Assembly: GCA_947627245.1 (NCBI GenBank) | Contig: CANQVH010000040.1 | Location: forward strand, 1-33,388 | Direction of reading: 5' to 3' | DNA length: 33,388 nt | Origin: an uncultured Lachnospiraceae bacterium | GTDB taxonomy: Bacteria; Bacillota; Clostridia; Lachnospirales; Lachnospiraceae | Part shown: piece after piece, positions 23,851-31,535 of the stretch | Layout of the letters: every line of letters starts with the position of its first letter | Position numbering within the stretch: position 1 is the first letter of the stretch | Program-made: the position numbers and the translations under genes | Notes under the pieces: model-generated | What the model was told of the DNA's origin: nothing | The model's database searches: none | The model's input: only the letters and a program-made list of their open reading frames with translations

Positions 23851-25065
23851 ATGAAGATTGCAGTTGCAGGTACAGGATATGTAGGATTATCAGTCGCCGT
23901 GTTATTGGCGCAGCACAATACGGTGTACGCCGTGGATATCGTACAGGAGAAGGTGGAGCTGCTGAACCGGAGGCAGTCCCCGATCCATGACAAAGGGTTG
24001 GAGGAATATCTGGCGGAAAAGGAGCTGGATCTGACGGCCACCACGGATGGCAGGGCGATTTATGGGGACGTGGATTTTGTAGTCGTATCCACGCCGACGG
24101 ATTACGATCCGGAGAGGAATTATTTTAATACATCTTCTGTGGAGTCTGTGATCGCCGATGTGCGGGAAGTAAACCCGAAGGCGTGTATTGTGGTGAAGTC
24201 CACGGTTCCGATTGGCTTTACCAGAAAGATGCGGGAGCGGTTTGGTACGGATCAAATTTTGTTTTCGCCGGAATTTCTGCGGGAGGGGAATGCGCTGAAT
24301 GACAACCTGTATCCCTCGCGGATCATTGTGGGTGCAGATAAGGGGAATGAGGAAGCGCAAAAGAACGCGGAGGTTTTTGTGGGTCTTTTGCGACAGGGGG
24401 CGTTAAAGAAGGAGGTCGAGACGATCATCATGAACCCCACCGAAGCGGAGGCAGTGAAGCTCTTTGCCAATACCTATCTGGCGATGCGGGTTTCCTATTT
24501 TAACGAGCTGGATACCTATGCGGAGAGCTGCGGGCTGGAGTCGCGGGACATCATCAGGGGAGTCTGCCTCGATCCGCGGATCGGAGGGCGGTACAACAAT
24601 CCCTCCTTTGGCTACGGCGGTTATTGTCTGCCAAAGGATACGAAGCAGCTATTAGCAGACTATGACGGGATCCCCAACGACCTCATCCGGGCGATTGTAG
24701 CGGCGAACAACACACGGAAGCAGTTTATTGCACAAACGGCGGTGCGTAAAGCGGCGGAAAAAGCAAGGAAAACGGGCAGGTTCGGCTGCACGGTGGGCGT
24801 GTACCGTCTGATCATGAAAACGGGGTCAGACAATTTCCGCCAGTCGGCGATCCAGGATATTATTGGAATGCTGAAGAAGGAAGAGGTAAATGTGGTAATC
24901 TATGAGCCGACGCTTGACGCGGACAGCTTTATGGACTGCCCGGTCGTAAAGGAATTTCCGATTTTTAAGGAGCGGTGCAGTCTGATTCTGGCGAACCGTA
25001 TGATGCCGGAACTGGATGAAGTCAGAGATCGGGTGTATACGAGGGATCTGTTCTTTGAGAATTAG
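23851..25065 (+). CDS. ugd: UDP-glucose 6-dehydrogenase
   Basis: The start ATG 23851 gives the canonical beginning MKIAVAGTGYVGLSVAVLLA; the frame is open to 23764 and ATG 23833 is possible. The 404-residue protein oxidises UDP-glucose twice to UDP-glucuronate. Seen: VVSTPTDYD, VVKSTVPIGFT, FLREGNALND, NPTEAEAVKLFANTYLAMRV with the catalytic Lys, and the nucleophile Cys in FGYGGYCLPKDTKQL. It pairs with the decarboxylase upstream to give UDP-xylose, while UDP-glucuronate may also be used directly. Confidence 0.94.
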   Translation: MKIAVAGTGYVGLSVAVLLAQHNTVYAVDIVQEKVELLNRRQSPIHDKGLEEYLAEKELDLTATTDGRAIYGDVDFVVVSTPTDYDPERNYFNTSSVESVIADVREVNPKACIVVKSTVPIGFTRKMRERFGTDQILFSPEFLREGNALNDNLYPSRIIVGADKGNEEAQKNAEVFVGLLRQGALKKEVETIIMNPTEAEAVKLFANTYLAMRVSYFNELDTYAESCGLESRDIIRGVCLDPRIGGRYNNPSFGYGGYCLPKDTKQLLADYDGIPNDLIRAIVAANNTRKQFIAQTAVRKAAEKARKTGRFGCTVGVYRLIMKTGSDNFRQSAIQDIIGMLKKEEVNVVIYEPTLDADSFMDCPVVKEFPIFKERCSLILANRMMPELDEVRDRVYTRDLFFEN

Positions 25066-25325
25066 AATGCTCCAATAGATGCAAGAAAATGTTGGTGTCG
25101 GCATGGGGAGTGCAGGAAGCACCCTTCTGGTGCCATGGAAGTGTTGGTGGTAGTGGGGGGGATGGAAGAATCTTTTAAAGATATACAAGAAAAAAGTGTC
25201 GTGGCCTGAGACACTCTGTATAAGATGTGTGGTGATGATAGATGTAATTAGACATGTCGTTGATCCGCCGTCTGAAGTGAAATGGGTTCAGCGCTTAACA
25301 CTTAATAAAAAGGACGGTGTTATAT

Positions 25326-26324
25326 ATGAAGCATAAGCAAATAACAAGCTATAATGCGTGGCGCGGAATATGTGCGATAGGTATTTTATTCTCACATATG
25401 TATTATGTTGCGGATTCAACAAATCCATTGTGGAATGGATTTTATCGAATTATCATGCGGAATGGTTCAATTTGCTCTACATACTTTTTCCTATGTTCTG
25501 GATTCTTCCTGAATTATACATGGAAATCCGATGTTTCGTTCGGAAAGTATATTAAGGGAAAGCTAAAGCGAATTTATCCGATTACGCTTATTGTATTTCT
25601 GGGAGCACTGTTCGTAAATCTGGTATTTTCGGGACAAACGAATGAAATAAACGATTATTCTGTCGGTAGTGGTGCCTGGATTTTTTCCGTAGTGGCGAAT
25701 CTGCTGCTTTTCAAAGCGTTTGTACCTATAGAAGCAGTCTTTTATTCATTCCATGGCCCTTCATGGTATATTTCTGCTCTGTTTGGTTTTTATCTGACAG
25801 CATATCTCTTTGTTCGTGGTTTACACAGTGAAAACAAGGTATACTGGAGTAAAATCATTACTGGTTGCTGTATTAGTGCATATATTCTGGAGTTGATAGT
25901 CTGCATTTATGTTCAGATATCGGGTTGCGAATCTCTGTGGCTCTGTTATGTAAATCCTTGGTTCAGAATTTTCGGAGAAGGATTTGTAGGAATACTGATA
26001 TGTGAAAAAATCTCATATTCAAGAAAAGGCAAATTTTTGGATACAGTATTAGAGGTATGCAGCGTTGCTTTATTTATTCTTGCGTTTCTCCTATGTAATG
26101 TAATTCATCTGAAAATATACTCTGCTTGGCTTCAGGTAGTATTTATGGGTAGTATATTACTTGCTTTCCGGAATGACAGCGGTGCAGTCTCAAAAATCCT
26201 GAATAAGAAACCGTTTCAGTTTTTGGGAGATATCAGCTTCGAACTGTACATGACGCATGCATTTATATATGAGGGACTCCCTGTTATTGCGGGCGTTGTA
26301 GGGGGGCAACAATATACTATATAG
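25326..26324 (+). CDS. Acyltransferase-3 family membrane protein, frameshifted near the 3' end at a G6 tract
   Basis: AAAAAGGA precedes ATG 25326 (GTG 25317 also possible). The protein begins KQITSYNAWRGICAIGILFSH, the family's R-G-x-A-x-x-x-V-x-x-x-H segment, with His at residue 21, and has about ten membrane segments. It would O-acylate sugars at the membrane. After ELYMTHAFIYEGLP the annotated frame stops at 26322-26324, just past six G at 26301-26306. One G fewer would read on as NNILYRWLIA and RFVITFVLCIVFAWIV, a final membrane helix, to a stop at 26443-26445. The intact gene is thus 25326-26445. Base composition is AT-rich, unlike ugd before it. Confidence 0.78.
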   Translation: MKHKQITSYNAWRGICAIGILFSHMYYVADSTNPLWNGFYRIIMRNGSICSTYFFLCSGFFLNYTWKSDVSFGKYIKGKLKRIYPITLIVFLGALFVNLVFSGQTNEINDYSVGSGAWIFSVVANLLLFKAFVPIEAVFYSFHGPSWYISALFGFYLTAYLFVRGLHSENKVYWSKIITGCCISAYILELIVCIYVQISGCESLWLCYVNPWFRIFGEGFVGILICEKISYSRKGKFLDTVLEVCSVALFILAFLLCNVIHLKIYSAWLQVVFMGSILLAFRNDSGAVSKILNKKPFQFLGDISFELYMTHAFIYEGLPVIAGVVGGQQYTI

Positions 26325-26446
26325 ATGGCTCATAGCGCATGCAGGAACGAGATTTGTCATTACGTTTGTGTTATGTATTGTCTTTGCGTGGATCGTAAAC
26401 CAATGTATGAAACTATTGAACAAGAAATTGATAGCGCGGTTATGAG

Positions 26447-26700
26447 TATGGTGAAGGATAAGCTCCTGCGCATGGATGGCTTTCAGCATCATGGCAACAG
26501 ATTTCATCTTGTTACGTGGTGTAACAGAGAAGATATTTCGGTAAAAATGGACTGTGCATCGCTGATAGCGGACATCCGGGAACACTTCCGGTATAGTCTC
26601 CAGCATACCGAGATTCTTGTCCCCTATAATCAGGCGAACACCGGATAGTTCACGCTCCTTGAGTCATACAAAGAAGGAACGCCAGCTTTCCTTATCTGAG
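26447..26700 (-). pseudogene. IS256-family transposase fragment
   Basis: Read on the minus strand the segment gives SDKESWRSFFV, a TGA stop where Trp is expected, then LKERELSGVRLIIGDKNLGM, followed by ETIPEVFPDVRYQRCTVHFY and RNIFSVTPRNKMKSVAMMLK. This is the central catalytic region of IS256 (Mutator-like) transposases, with the DDE-motif Asp in IIGDK. Both ends are missing and the fragment abuts the acyltransferase stop at 26445, so it is a decayed remnant and not an active element. No terminal inverted repeats are visible. Confidence 0.8.
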
Positions 26701-26740
26701 TGTGTGAAAGAAAGGCATATGTGCTGGTTTTATACTTTCC

Positions 26741-26769
26741 TTGCATTTTACGATTATCTGTTCTATAAT
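26741..26769 (+). promoter_or_regulatory. Sigma-A promoter upstream of the Rpn-like remnant
   Basis: TTGCAT (26741-26746) and a perfect TATAAT (26764-26769) are separated by 17 bp, about 40 bp before ATG 26810, which has a GGAGGAAAG site. The gene it drives is broken. Confidence 0.6.
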
Positions 26770-26809
26770 GAACGCATAGAATTCCTCTGCTAAAAGTGGA
26801 GGAAAGTGA

Positions 26810-27171
26810 ATGGAAACAATCAAAAGAAGCAAGTTAGAAACGCTGACAATGAAGGATAATTTCATGTTCGGAGCCGTGATGTGCGAGCCCGAGAACTGCA
26901 GGCTGCGGTGCGCAGGGTGAAGGCAAGCCGGGAGATGGAGGCGAAATATATGCTGTTGGAGGAGATGTTGCAGGACGAGCGAGAAGCCGGTCGCGTGGAA
27001 GGCCGGGCAGGGATTGTTCTGGAACTGCTGGAGGATTCTCTGGGCAATCTTCCGGAGGATTTGAGGAGCAGGATCCTTTCTGAGAAAGACGGCGATGTCC
27101 TGAAACGGTATTTGAAGCTGGCGAAGACGGCCGCTTCTCTGGATGAGTTTATGCAAAAGATTTCTGAATAA
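26810..27171 (+). pseudogene. Rpn/PD-(D/E)XK-family transposase-like nuclease, internally deleted
   Basis: The first frame from ATG 26810 gives METIKRSKLETLTMKDNFMF and then GAVMCEPENC, the start of Rpn-type (PD-(D/E)XK) proteins, and stops at 26918-26920. A second frame, to the stop at 27169-27171, gives ASREMEAKYMLLEEMLQDER, EAGRVEGRAGIVLELLEDSL and a C-terminal helix, which is the end of the same family. The nuclease core, normally around 200 residues in between, is missing. The remains are therefore two ends joined by a deletion around 26900. Many copies of this family occur in clostridial genomes, so it is a plausible recombination site. Confidence 0.72.
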
Positions 27172-27405
27172 AATATAGATATACGAATGAGACAAGTCTG
27201 AAAATCGATAACCGGACATAGATCCGGTTCTGAAAGGAATTCTATAAACAAATAATTTTACGAGCCATTTCCTCAGCGGAAATGCGGAGGAGCCTGATTT
27301 TGGGCGAATGAGAAGCCAAGGCGGCGGACTTAAAGAAAATCCGGTTGCCTTGGCTCTTCAGGTTGCCGTATATCTTGTTATGGTTGTCTGTAGGGCATTC
27401 TGATC
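27172..27405. other. Intergenic region between convergent units, with two hairpins
   Basis: The 234-bp gap separates the plus-strand debris from the minus-strand TRAP operon. It contains CATTTCC/GGAAATG (27266-27272 and 27278-27284, 5-nt loop) and AGCCAAGGC/GCCTTGGCT (27314-27322 and 27347-27355, 24-nt loop that can pair further inside through CGGA/TCCG). Neither is followed by a clean T run on either strand, so they are only candidate terminators for the dctP end. Confidence 0.4.
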
Positions 27406-28485
27406 TTACGACTTATTTCCTCCCACATACATTTCATACAGCTCGTCGTCTCCGACTGCCTGCCGAATCTGCTCGTACAGGTCGGCGGAGGCTTCGCGCA
27501 TCTGATCGCGCAGCTCATCAGAGAGCTCTACAATCTCGGCGCCGCCTTCTTCGCAGATCGCGATACGGTCATTGGCGCGTTCGAGCGCCTGCTCGCGGGA
27601 GTAATCCCCGGCGGTTGCGGCAGCCTCGCGGATGATGGCCTGTTGGTCTTCGGAAAGGTCCGCCATGAAATTCTGATTTGTAATCAGCGTCAGCAGGTGG
27701 GGCAGATGGTTCGTCTGCACGACGTAATCCTGCTGCTCGTAGAATTTGTTTGAAACGACGACCTCATAGGGGTTCTCCTGCGCGTCGATCGTGTTCTGCT
27801 GGAGGCCGATGTAGACCTCGGAGAAAGCCATCGGAGTCGGGTTCGCGCCGATCGCGTTCCAGAATGCCATATGGTAGGAGTTTTCCATCGTGCGAATCTT
27901 GACGCCGGAAAAATCCACGAGTTCTTTGATATTGACGTTTGAGGTCATGACGCGGAAGTTCTGGTCGCTCATGCCAAGCAGGTCGATTCCTTTTTCTGCA
28001 TAGATCGCGCGAACCTTTTCCATGAATGATTCGTTGTCGAGCACCTCATGCAGCTCGGTGATATCGCTGAAAACGCAGGGCAGGTCGAAGAGGCACAGCC
28101 GGGGCAGGTAGCTGACCTGCGGAGCGGTGTTCTGAACGACGAACGGGATGTCGCCGCACATGACGCTCTCCAGCAGCTCCGTATCGCCGCCGAGGGAGCT
28201 GTTCGCATAGACTTCTATGTTCATCTCACCGTCCGAGAGGCGGTTCACTTCCTCCGCAAATTTCTCCGCGTAAAGCTGCGTCACGGTGTCCTCCGGACTG
28301 GCGGTTGCAAGCACCCACGCGTAGGTCTGGCCTTTCTCCTGACAGCCGGAGAGTAGTGTCATACTGGCAGCGAGTACGGCGAGCAGGAGAACTTTATGGG
28401 TAACATGGAAGAGCCTGCGTATCTTTGGCTCCGCGCATTTGGCCGGAGTATGGATTTCACGTTCGTATCTTCTTGTCCATTTCAT
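27406..28485 (-). CDS. dctP: TRAP transporter solute-binding lipoprotein (DctP family)
   Basis: On the minus strand, GGGGGTGGAGAT precedes ATG at 28485. The 359-residue protein has a hydrophobic signal ending in the lipobox LLSGC (Cys near residue 48), so it is a membrane-anchored lipoprotein, as expected in a Gram-positive. The binding fold shows LPCVF, NFRVMTSN with the Arg that usually binds the ligand carboxylate, VKIRTMEN, and GLQQNTIDAQENP, all typical of DctP. It captures an organic acid and passes it to DctQM. It is the last gene of the operon. The adjacent shikimate/quinate-type dehydrogenase suggests such a ligand, by inference. Confidence 0.9.
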   Translation of the reverse strand: MKWTRRYEREIHTPAKCAEPKIRRLFHVTHKVLLLAVLAASMTLLSGCQEKGQTYAWVLATASPEDTVTQLYAEKFAEEVNRLSDGEMNIEVYANSSLGGDTELLESVMCGDIPFVVQNTAPQVSYLPRLCLFDLPCVFSDITELHEVLDNESFMEKVRAIYAEKGIDLLGMSDQNFRVMTSNVNIKELVDFSGVKIRTMENSYHMAFWNAIGANPTPMAFSEVYIGLQQNTIDAQENPYEVVVSNKFYEQQDYVVQTNHLPHLLTLITNQNFMADLSEDQQAIIREAAATAGDYSREQALERANDRIAICEEGGAEIVELSDELRDQMREASADLYEQIRQAVGDDELYEMYVGGNKS

Positions 28486-28497
28486 ATCTCCACCCCC

Positions 28498-29784
28498 TTA
28501 TATCAGCGCAAGGCTGATCTGAGGAATGTAAGTGATCAGCAGTTGGGCGACCAGAAACAGAAGGATCATCGGGAGCGCTTTTTTTGCGATTTCCATGACC
28601 GGCACCTGCGACATCGAGCTCGCTACGAAAAGATTGACGCCGATCGGCGGCGTGACGAAGCCGATCGCGAGATTGACGACCATGAGGATGCCGAAATGCA
28701 CTGCGTCCACGCCGTAGGAGGCGACGATCGGCATCAGGATCGGCGCGAGGATCAGGATGGCCGGACTGGTGTCCATAACCATGCCGACGATCAGCAGAAG
28801 CAGGTTGATGACGAGCAGGATCGCAAAACGTGTCGTGAACGCGCCGGTCATCCATGCGGAGACGGTCTGAGGCACATGCATCAGCGTCAGGATGCGCGAA
28901 AACGCAACGGATGCCGCGAGGATGAACAGGATCGGGCAGAAGGTCCGCACCGCCTCTCGCAGCACATCCCAGAGGTCGCGGAGCTTCAGCGTCCGGTAAA
29001 CAAATATGCTGATGATCAGCGAGTAGAAGACCGCGATCACGGCGGCCTCGGTCGGGGAGGTCACGCCGGAGTAAATGCATCCGAGGATGATAACCGGGGT
29101 CAAAAGAGCGAAGAAGCTTGAGAAGAAGACTTTGCGGAAGCCGCGGCTGTGCAGTTCTCCGACGATCGCCTCAATCTTTTCCCTGTCCTCGCCGTATTTT
29201 TTGCAGTGATAAAAGGCGTAGCCCATCAGGATGACAGCGATCAGAATGCCCGGAATGATGCCGGCGATGAACATGTCGCTGACCGACGCTCCGGTCGCCT
29301 GCGCGTACAGGATGAACGGAATGCTCGGCGGGATGATGACTCCCAAGCCGCCCGCTACCGCGACGAGCGCCACGCTGAATTTTTTGTCGTAGCCCATCTC
29401 GAGCATCAGCGGGACCGTCATGCTGCCGACCGCCGCGACGGTTGCCGGGGCCGAGCCGGAGATCGCTCCGAAGAACAGGCAGGTGATGACGACGGCGCAG
29501 GGGATGCCCGCAGTGCGTCTGCCGACAAAATAGCTGAATACCTCAAATAATTTTTTTGATACGCCGCCCTTCGACATGATGATACCGGAGAGGACGAACA
29601 TTGGGATCGCGAGCAGCGGGTAGGAGTTCACGCCTCCGAGCGCCGAGCGGAGGATGTATACGCCGCTGACGGTGAAGGAATCCGAAAGGAGGCTGGGCAT
29701 CATGCTGGCGATGCCGACTGACAGTCCGACCGGGACGGCCAGAAGCAGCAGGACCACGAATACGATCATAATAAACAATGTCAT
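28498..29784 (-). CDS. dctM: TRAP transporter large permease (DctM family)
   Basis: At 428 residues with about 12 hydrophobic segments it has the usual DctM size. Seen: YPLLAIPMFVLSGIIMSKGG, AISGSAPATVAAVGSM (the substrate/sodium-site loop), GVIIPPSIPFILYAQATG and, near the end, GFVTPPIGVNLFVASS. It is the transport subunit of a sodium-driven importer in the cytoplasmic membrane. It overlaps dctQ by 4 bp and lies 12 bp before dctP, indicating one transcript. Confidence 0.93.
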   Translation of the reverse strand: MTLFIMIVFVVLLLLAVPVGLSVGIASMMPSLLSDSFTVSGVYILRSALGGVNSYPLLAIPMFVLSGIIMSKGGVSKKLFEVFSYFVGRRTAGIPCAVVITCLFFGAISGSAPATVAAVGSMTVPLMLEMGYDKKFSVALVAVAGGLGVIIPPSIPFILYAQATGASVSDMFIAGIIPGILIAVILMGYAFYHCKKYGEDREKIEAIVGELHSRGFRKVFFSSFFALLTPVIILGCIYSGVTSPTEAAVIAVFYSLIISIFVYRTLKLRDLWDVLREAVRTFCPILFILAASVAFSRILTLMHVPQTVSAWMTGAFTTRFAILLVINLLLLIVGMVMDTSPAILILAPILMPIVASYGVDAVHFGILMVVNLAIGFVTPPIGVNLFVASSMSQVPVMEIAKKALPMILLFLVAQLLITYIPQISLALI

Positions 29785-30269
29785 GATTTTTTACCTCCGA
29801 ACAGATTTTTCGCCTCACGTAGCCATGCCTGAAAAACGCGCACGGTCAGCAGCAGAAAGCCCACAAGCGGGGCGGACTGGATGAAATACATTGGGATGTG
29901 CAAGGCGGCGCTGGTCGCGTGAAGGTCGATCGACTGGCGCACATAGGTCACGCAGTACGGGAGCATGATCAGACAGAAGAGAAACACTAGCGTGTGCCGC
30001 AGCAAACGCAGGCCGGTCTGGCCCTTGGCAGGCAGGATGTTCAGAAACTGTTCGATCTTGATCGATATGCGCTTTTTCACGCAATAGCTGATGCTCAGGA
30101 ACACCGACCAGACGAACAGGTACTGGGTCAGTTCCTCCGACCAGCTCAGCGAGGTGTTGAGCGCGTAACGCGCAAGGATCTGCATTCCCATGATGACGAC
30201 CATGCAGATCAGTAGGAGGATCAGGATCGTTTCTTCCAGATTGTCGTCGAGCCACTTCAAAAATTTCAT
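29781..30269 (-). CDS. dctQ: TRAP transporter small permease (DctQ family)
   Basis: The frame is open to 30305, but AAAGGAG lies about 9 nt before ATG at 30269, giving 162 residues and the family start MKFLKWLDDNLEETILILLL. Four hydrophobic segments are seen, with MGMQILARYALNTSLSWSEELTQYLFVWSVFL, the conserved R-Y-x-x-x-x-x-x-x-W-x-E-E region of DctQ, in the middle. It partners DctM. Starting 25 bp after the ydiB-like stop and overlapping dctM, it is clearly in the same operon. Confidence 0.9.
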   Translation of the reverse strand: MKFLKWLDDNLEETILILLLICMVVIMGMQILARYALNTSLSWSEELTQYLFVWSVFLSISYCVKKRISIKIEQFLNILPAKGQTGLRLLRHTLVFLFCLIMLPYCVTYVRQSIDLHATSAALHIPMYFIQSAPLVGFLLLTVRVFQAWLREAKNLFGGKKS

Positions 30270-30294
30270 AAATGTATTCTCCTTTTTCTTTTCA

Positions 30295-31173
30295 TCAAAC
30301 GTCATAATGGATCCCGAGCACTTCCTTCATATGCTCGATCGGCATGTCCTGTCCGGTCCAGAGCTTAAAGGAAGCCGCGCCCTGAAAGAGCATCATGCCC
30401 CTGCCGTTCATCGTGCGGCAGCCCGCCTCGCGCGCCATGCGCAAAAGCTCGGTCTCTTCCGGCGCGTAGATCGCATCGGTCACGATCAGGTCCGGACGGA
30501 AGAAGCTCGCGTCCGGTATGTAGGTCAGGCCCTCCTGCGGCTTCATGCCGAGGCTCGTCGCGTTGGCGAGCAGGACGCTGTCGGCGATCTCCGCTTTCAG
30601 CCGATCCAGATCCTCGAGGTCGTAGAAGGCGGCTTTGCAATCGGTCTTTTCGTTCAGCATTTCCACGGTATCGATGCCGCGCTGATGGAATTCGTCGCGG
30701 CGATTGAAGACGGACAGCTCTGCGACCCCGTCAAGCGCGGCCTGTACCATCATCGCCTTTCCTGCGCCGCCGCAGCCGACGATCGTGACTTTCTTTCCGG
30801 TCACATCGATACCGTTGTCCCGCAGAGAGCTCATATAGCCGATGCCGTCCGTGATATGGCCGGTCAGAACGCCGTCGTCATTGACGATCGTGTTGACGGC
30901 TCCGCACATCTGCGCCTGCTTGGAAAGCCGGTCCAGATACGGAATCACTGCGATCTTGTTCGGCATCGAGAGATTGCCGCCGCGCACCTTCAGGGCCCGC
31001 ATGGCCGCGATCGCTTCCTTCAGATTGCTCTGGTCGACGTCGAAGCAGAGATAAGCGTAGTCAAGCCCCAGATATGCGGCTGCTTCGTTGTGCATGGCCG
31101 GCGACTGGGAATGTCGGATCGGGTATGCCATCAGGGTCAGAAGTTCTGTGTGTCCTGTAATTCGTTCGCTCAT
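30295..31173 (-). CDS. aroE: Shikimate/quinate dehydrogenase (YdiB-like member of AroE family)
   Basis: The start at 31173 follows GGAAGGAAGAG and gives 292 residues; the open frame extends to 31323 without homology. Seen: YPIRHSQSPAMHNEAA (substrate loop), GGNLSMPNK with catalytic Lys, GAVNTIVNDDGVLTG, ITDGIGY with the second catalytic Asp, VGCGGAGKAM for NAD(P), FNRRDEF, LANATSLGMKP, and the ending WTGQDMPIEHMKEVLG. SMPNK, FNRRDEF and the C-terminus match YdiB more than the classic AroE (GANVTxPxK, NRT). YdiB uses quinate as well as shikimate. It heads an operon with a TRAP importer, which hints at uptake and oxidation of quinate- or shikimate-like acids. Confidence 0.88.
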   Translation of the reverse strand: MSERITGHTELLTLMAYPIRHSQSPAMHNEAAAYLGLDYAYLCFDVDQSNLKEAIAAMRALKVRGGNLSMPNKIAVIPYLDRLSKQAQMCGAVNTIVNDDGVLTGHITDGIGYMSSLRDNGIDVTGKKVTIVGCGGAGKAMMVQAALDGVAELSVFNRRDEFHQRGIDTVEMLNEKTDCKAAFYDLEDLDRLKAEIADSVLLANATSLGMKPQEGLTYIPDASFFRPDLIVTDAIYAPEETELLRMAREAGCRTMNGRGMMLFQGAASFKLWTGQDMPIEHMKEVLGIHYDV

Positions 31174-31290
31174 GTTTTCTCTTCCTTCCGAGTATGTACT
31201 TGCGTCAGCGCGCCCCGTAAATGCAAAGCAGAAAGTGCATCGCGGGGAACGGATGTTTCGAAAAATCTGCGCCCGATTCTTTTCCACACA

Positions 31291-31306
31291 AACGCGTTGA
31301 CGCGTT
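31291..31306. promoter_or_regulatory. Perfect inverted-repeat operator upstream of the ydiB-dctQMP operon
   Basis: AACGCGT (31291-31297) and ACGCGTT (31300-31306) form a perfect 7-bp inverted repeat with a 2-bp spacer, which also reads as a tandem repeat of ACGCGTTG. On the minus strand it directly follows -10-like sequences (TATGAT at 31324-31319, TAGAAT at 31319-31314), so a bound repressor would block transcription. No regulator gene lies nearby in the window. Confidence 0.55.
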
Positions 31307-31343
31307 GAAGCACATTCTATCATATTTCTTCTTTTTGCGCTAC

Positions 31344-31362
31344 CCCCAAATCACTTTTGGGG
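31344..31362. promoter_or_regulatory. CCCCAAA/TTTGGGG hairpin between ydiB-like operon and pckA terminator
   Basis: A perfect 7-bp stem (31344-31350 with 31356-31362) has a 5-nt loop TCACT. It lies about 20 bp upstream of the -10-like sequences of the minus-strand operon, with no T run on either side. It may be an activator or repressor site rather than a terminator. Confidence 0.35.
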
Positions 31363-31399
31363 CACATACCGCGGAATCTTCGTAAAAAGCTTTTCCTGA

Positions 31400-31462
31400 A
31401 CCATTGATAAAAAGCATATATTCCTGCCTGAAAAAACTTACCCCAAACCATTGATAAAAAGC
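31400..31462. repeat. Two direct copies of a 16-bp repeat
   Basis: ACCATTGATAAAAAGC occurs at 31400-31415 and again at 31447-31462. The start points are 47 bp apart, and the second copy abuts the pckA terminator hairpin. This looks like a local duplication. Confidence 0.7.
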
Positions 31463-31501
31463 CAAAAAATTACCCGGCCGCCTGAAAAGGGACCGGGTAA
31501 T
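31463..31501 (-). terminator. Rho-independent terminator of pckA
   Basis: On the minus strand ATTACCCGG (31501-31493) pairs with CCGGGTAAT (31477-31469), a perfect 9-bp stem, and is followed by a run of six T (31470 side, plus-strand AAAAAA at 31464-31469). It lies 35 bp after the pckA stop. Confidence 0.85.
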
Positions 31502-31535
31502 GAAATACTGCCTTTAAATTGTGAAACGCTTTTTC

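Noticed and set aside
25154-25161. G run between ugd and the acyltransferase as a phase-variable promoter
   Set aside because: It lies about 165 bp before the gene and not between recognisable -35 and -10 elements.
26325-26648. 107-residue plus-strand frame starting in the acyltransferase end
   Set aside because: It overlaps both the restored acyltransferase frame and the minus-strand IS256 fragment, and resembles nothing itself.
28396-29121. Long plus-strand frame opposite dctM/dctP, very rich in Arg and Asp
   Set aside because: Low-complexity antisense translation of a permease gene; no ribosome site or family.
30190-31308. 372-residue plus-strand frame opposite the ydiB-like gene and dctQ start
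   Set aside because: Antisense shadow crossing two real genes and an intergenic promoter region.
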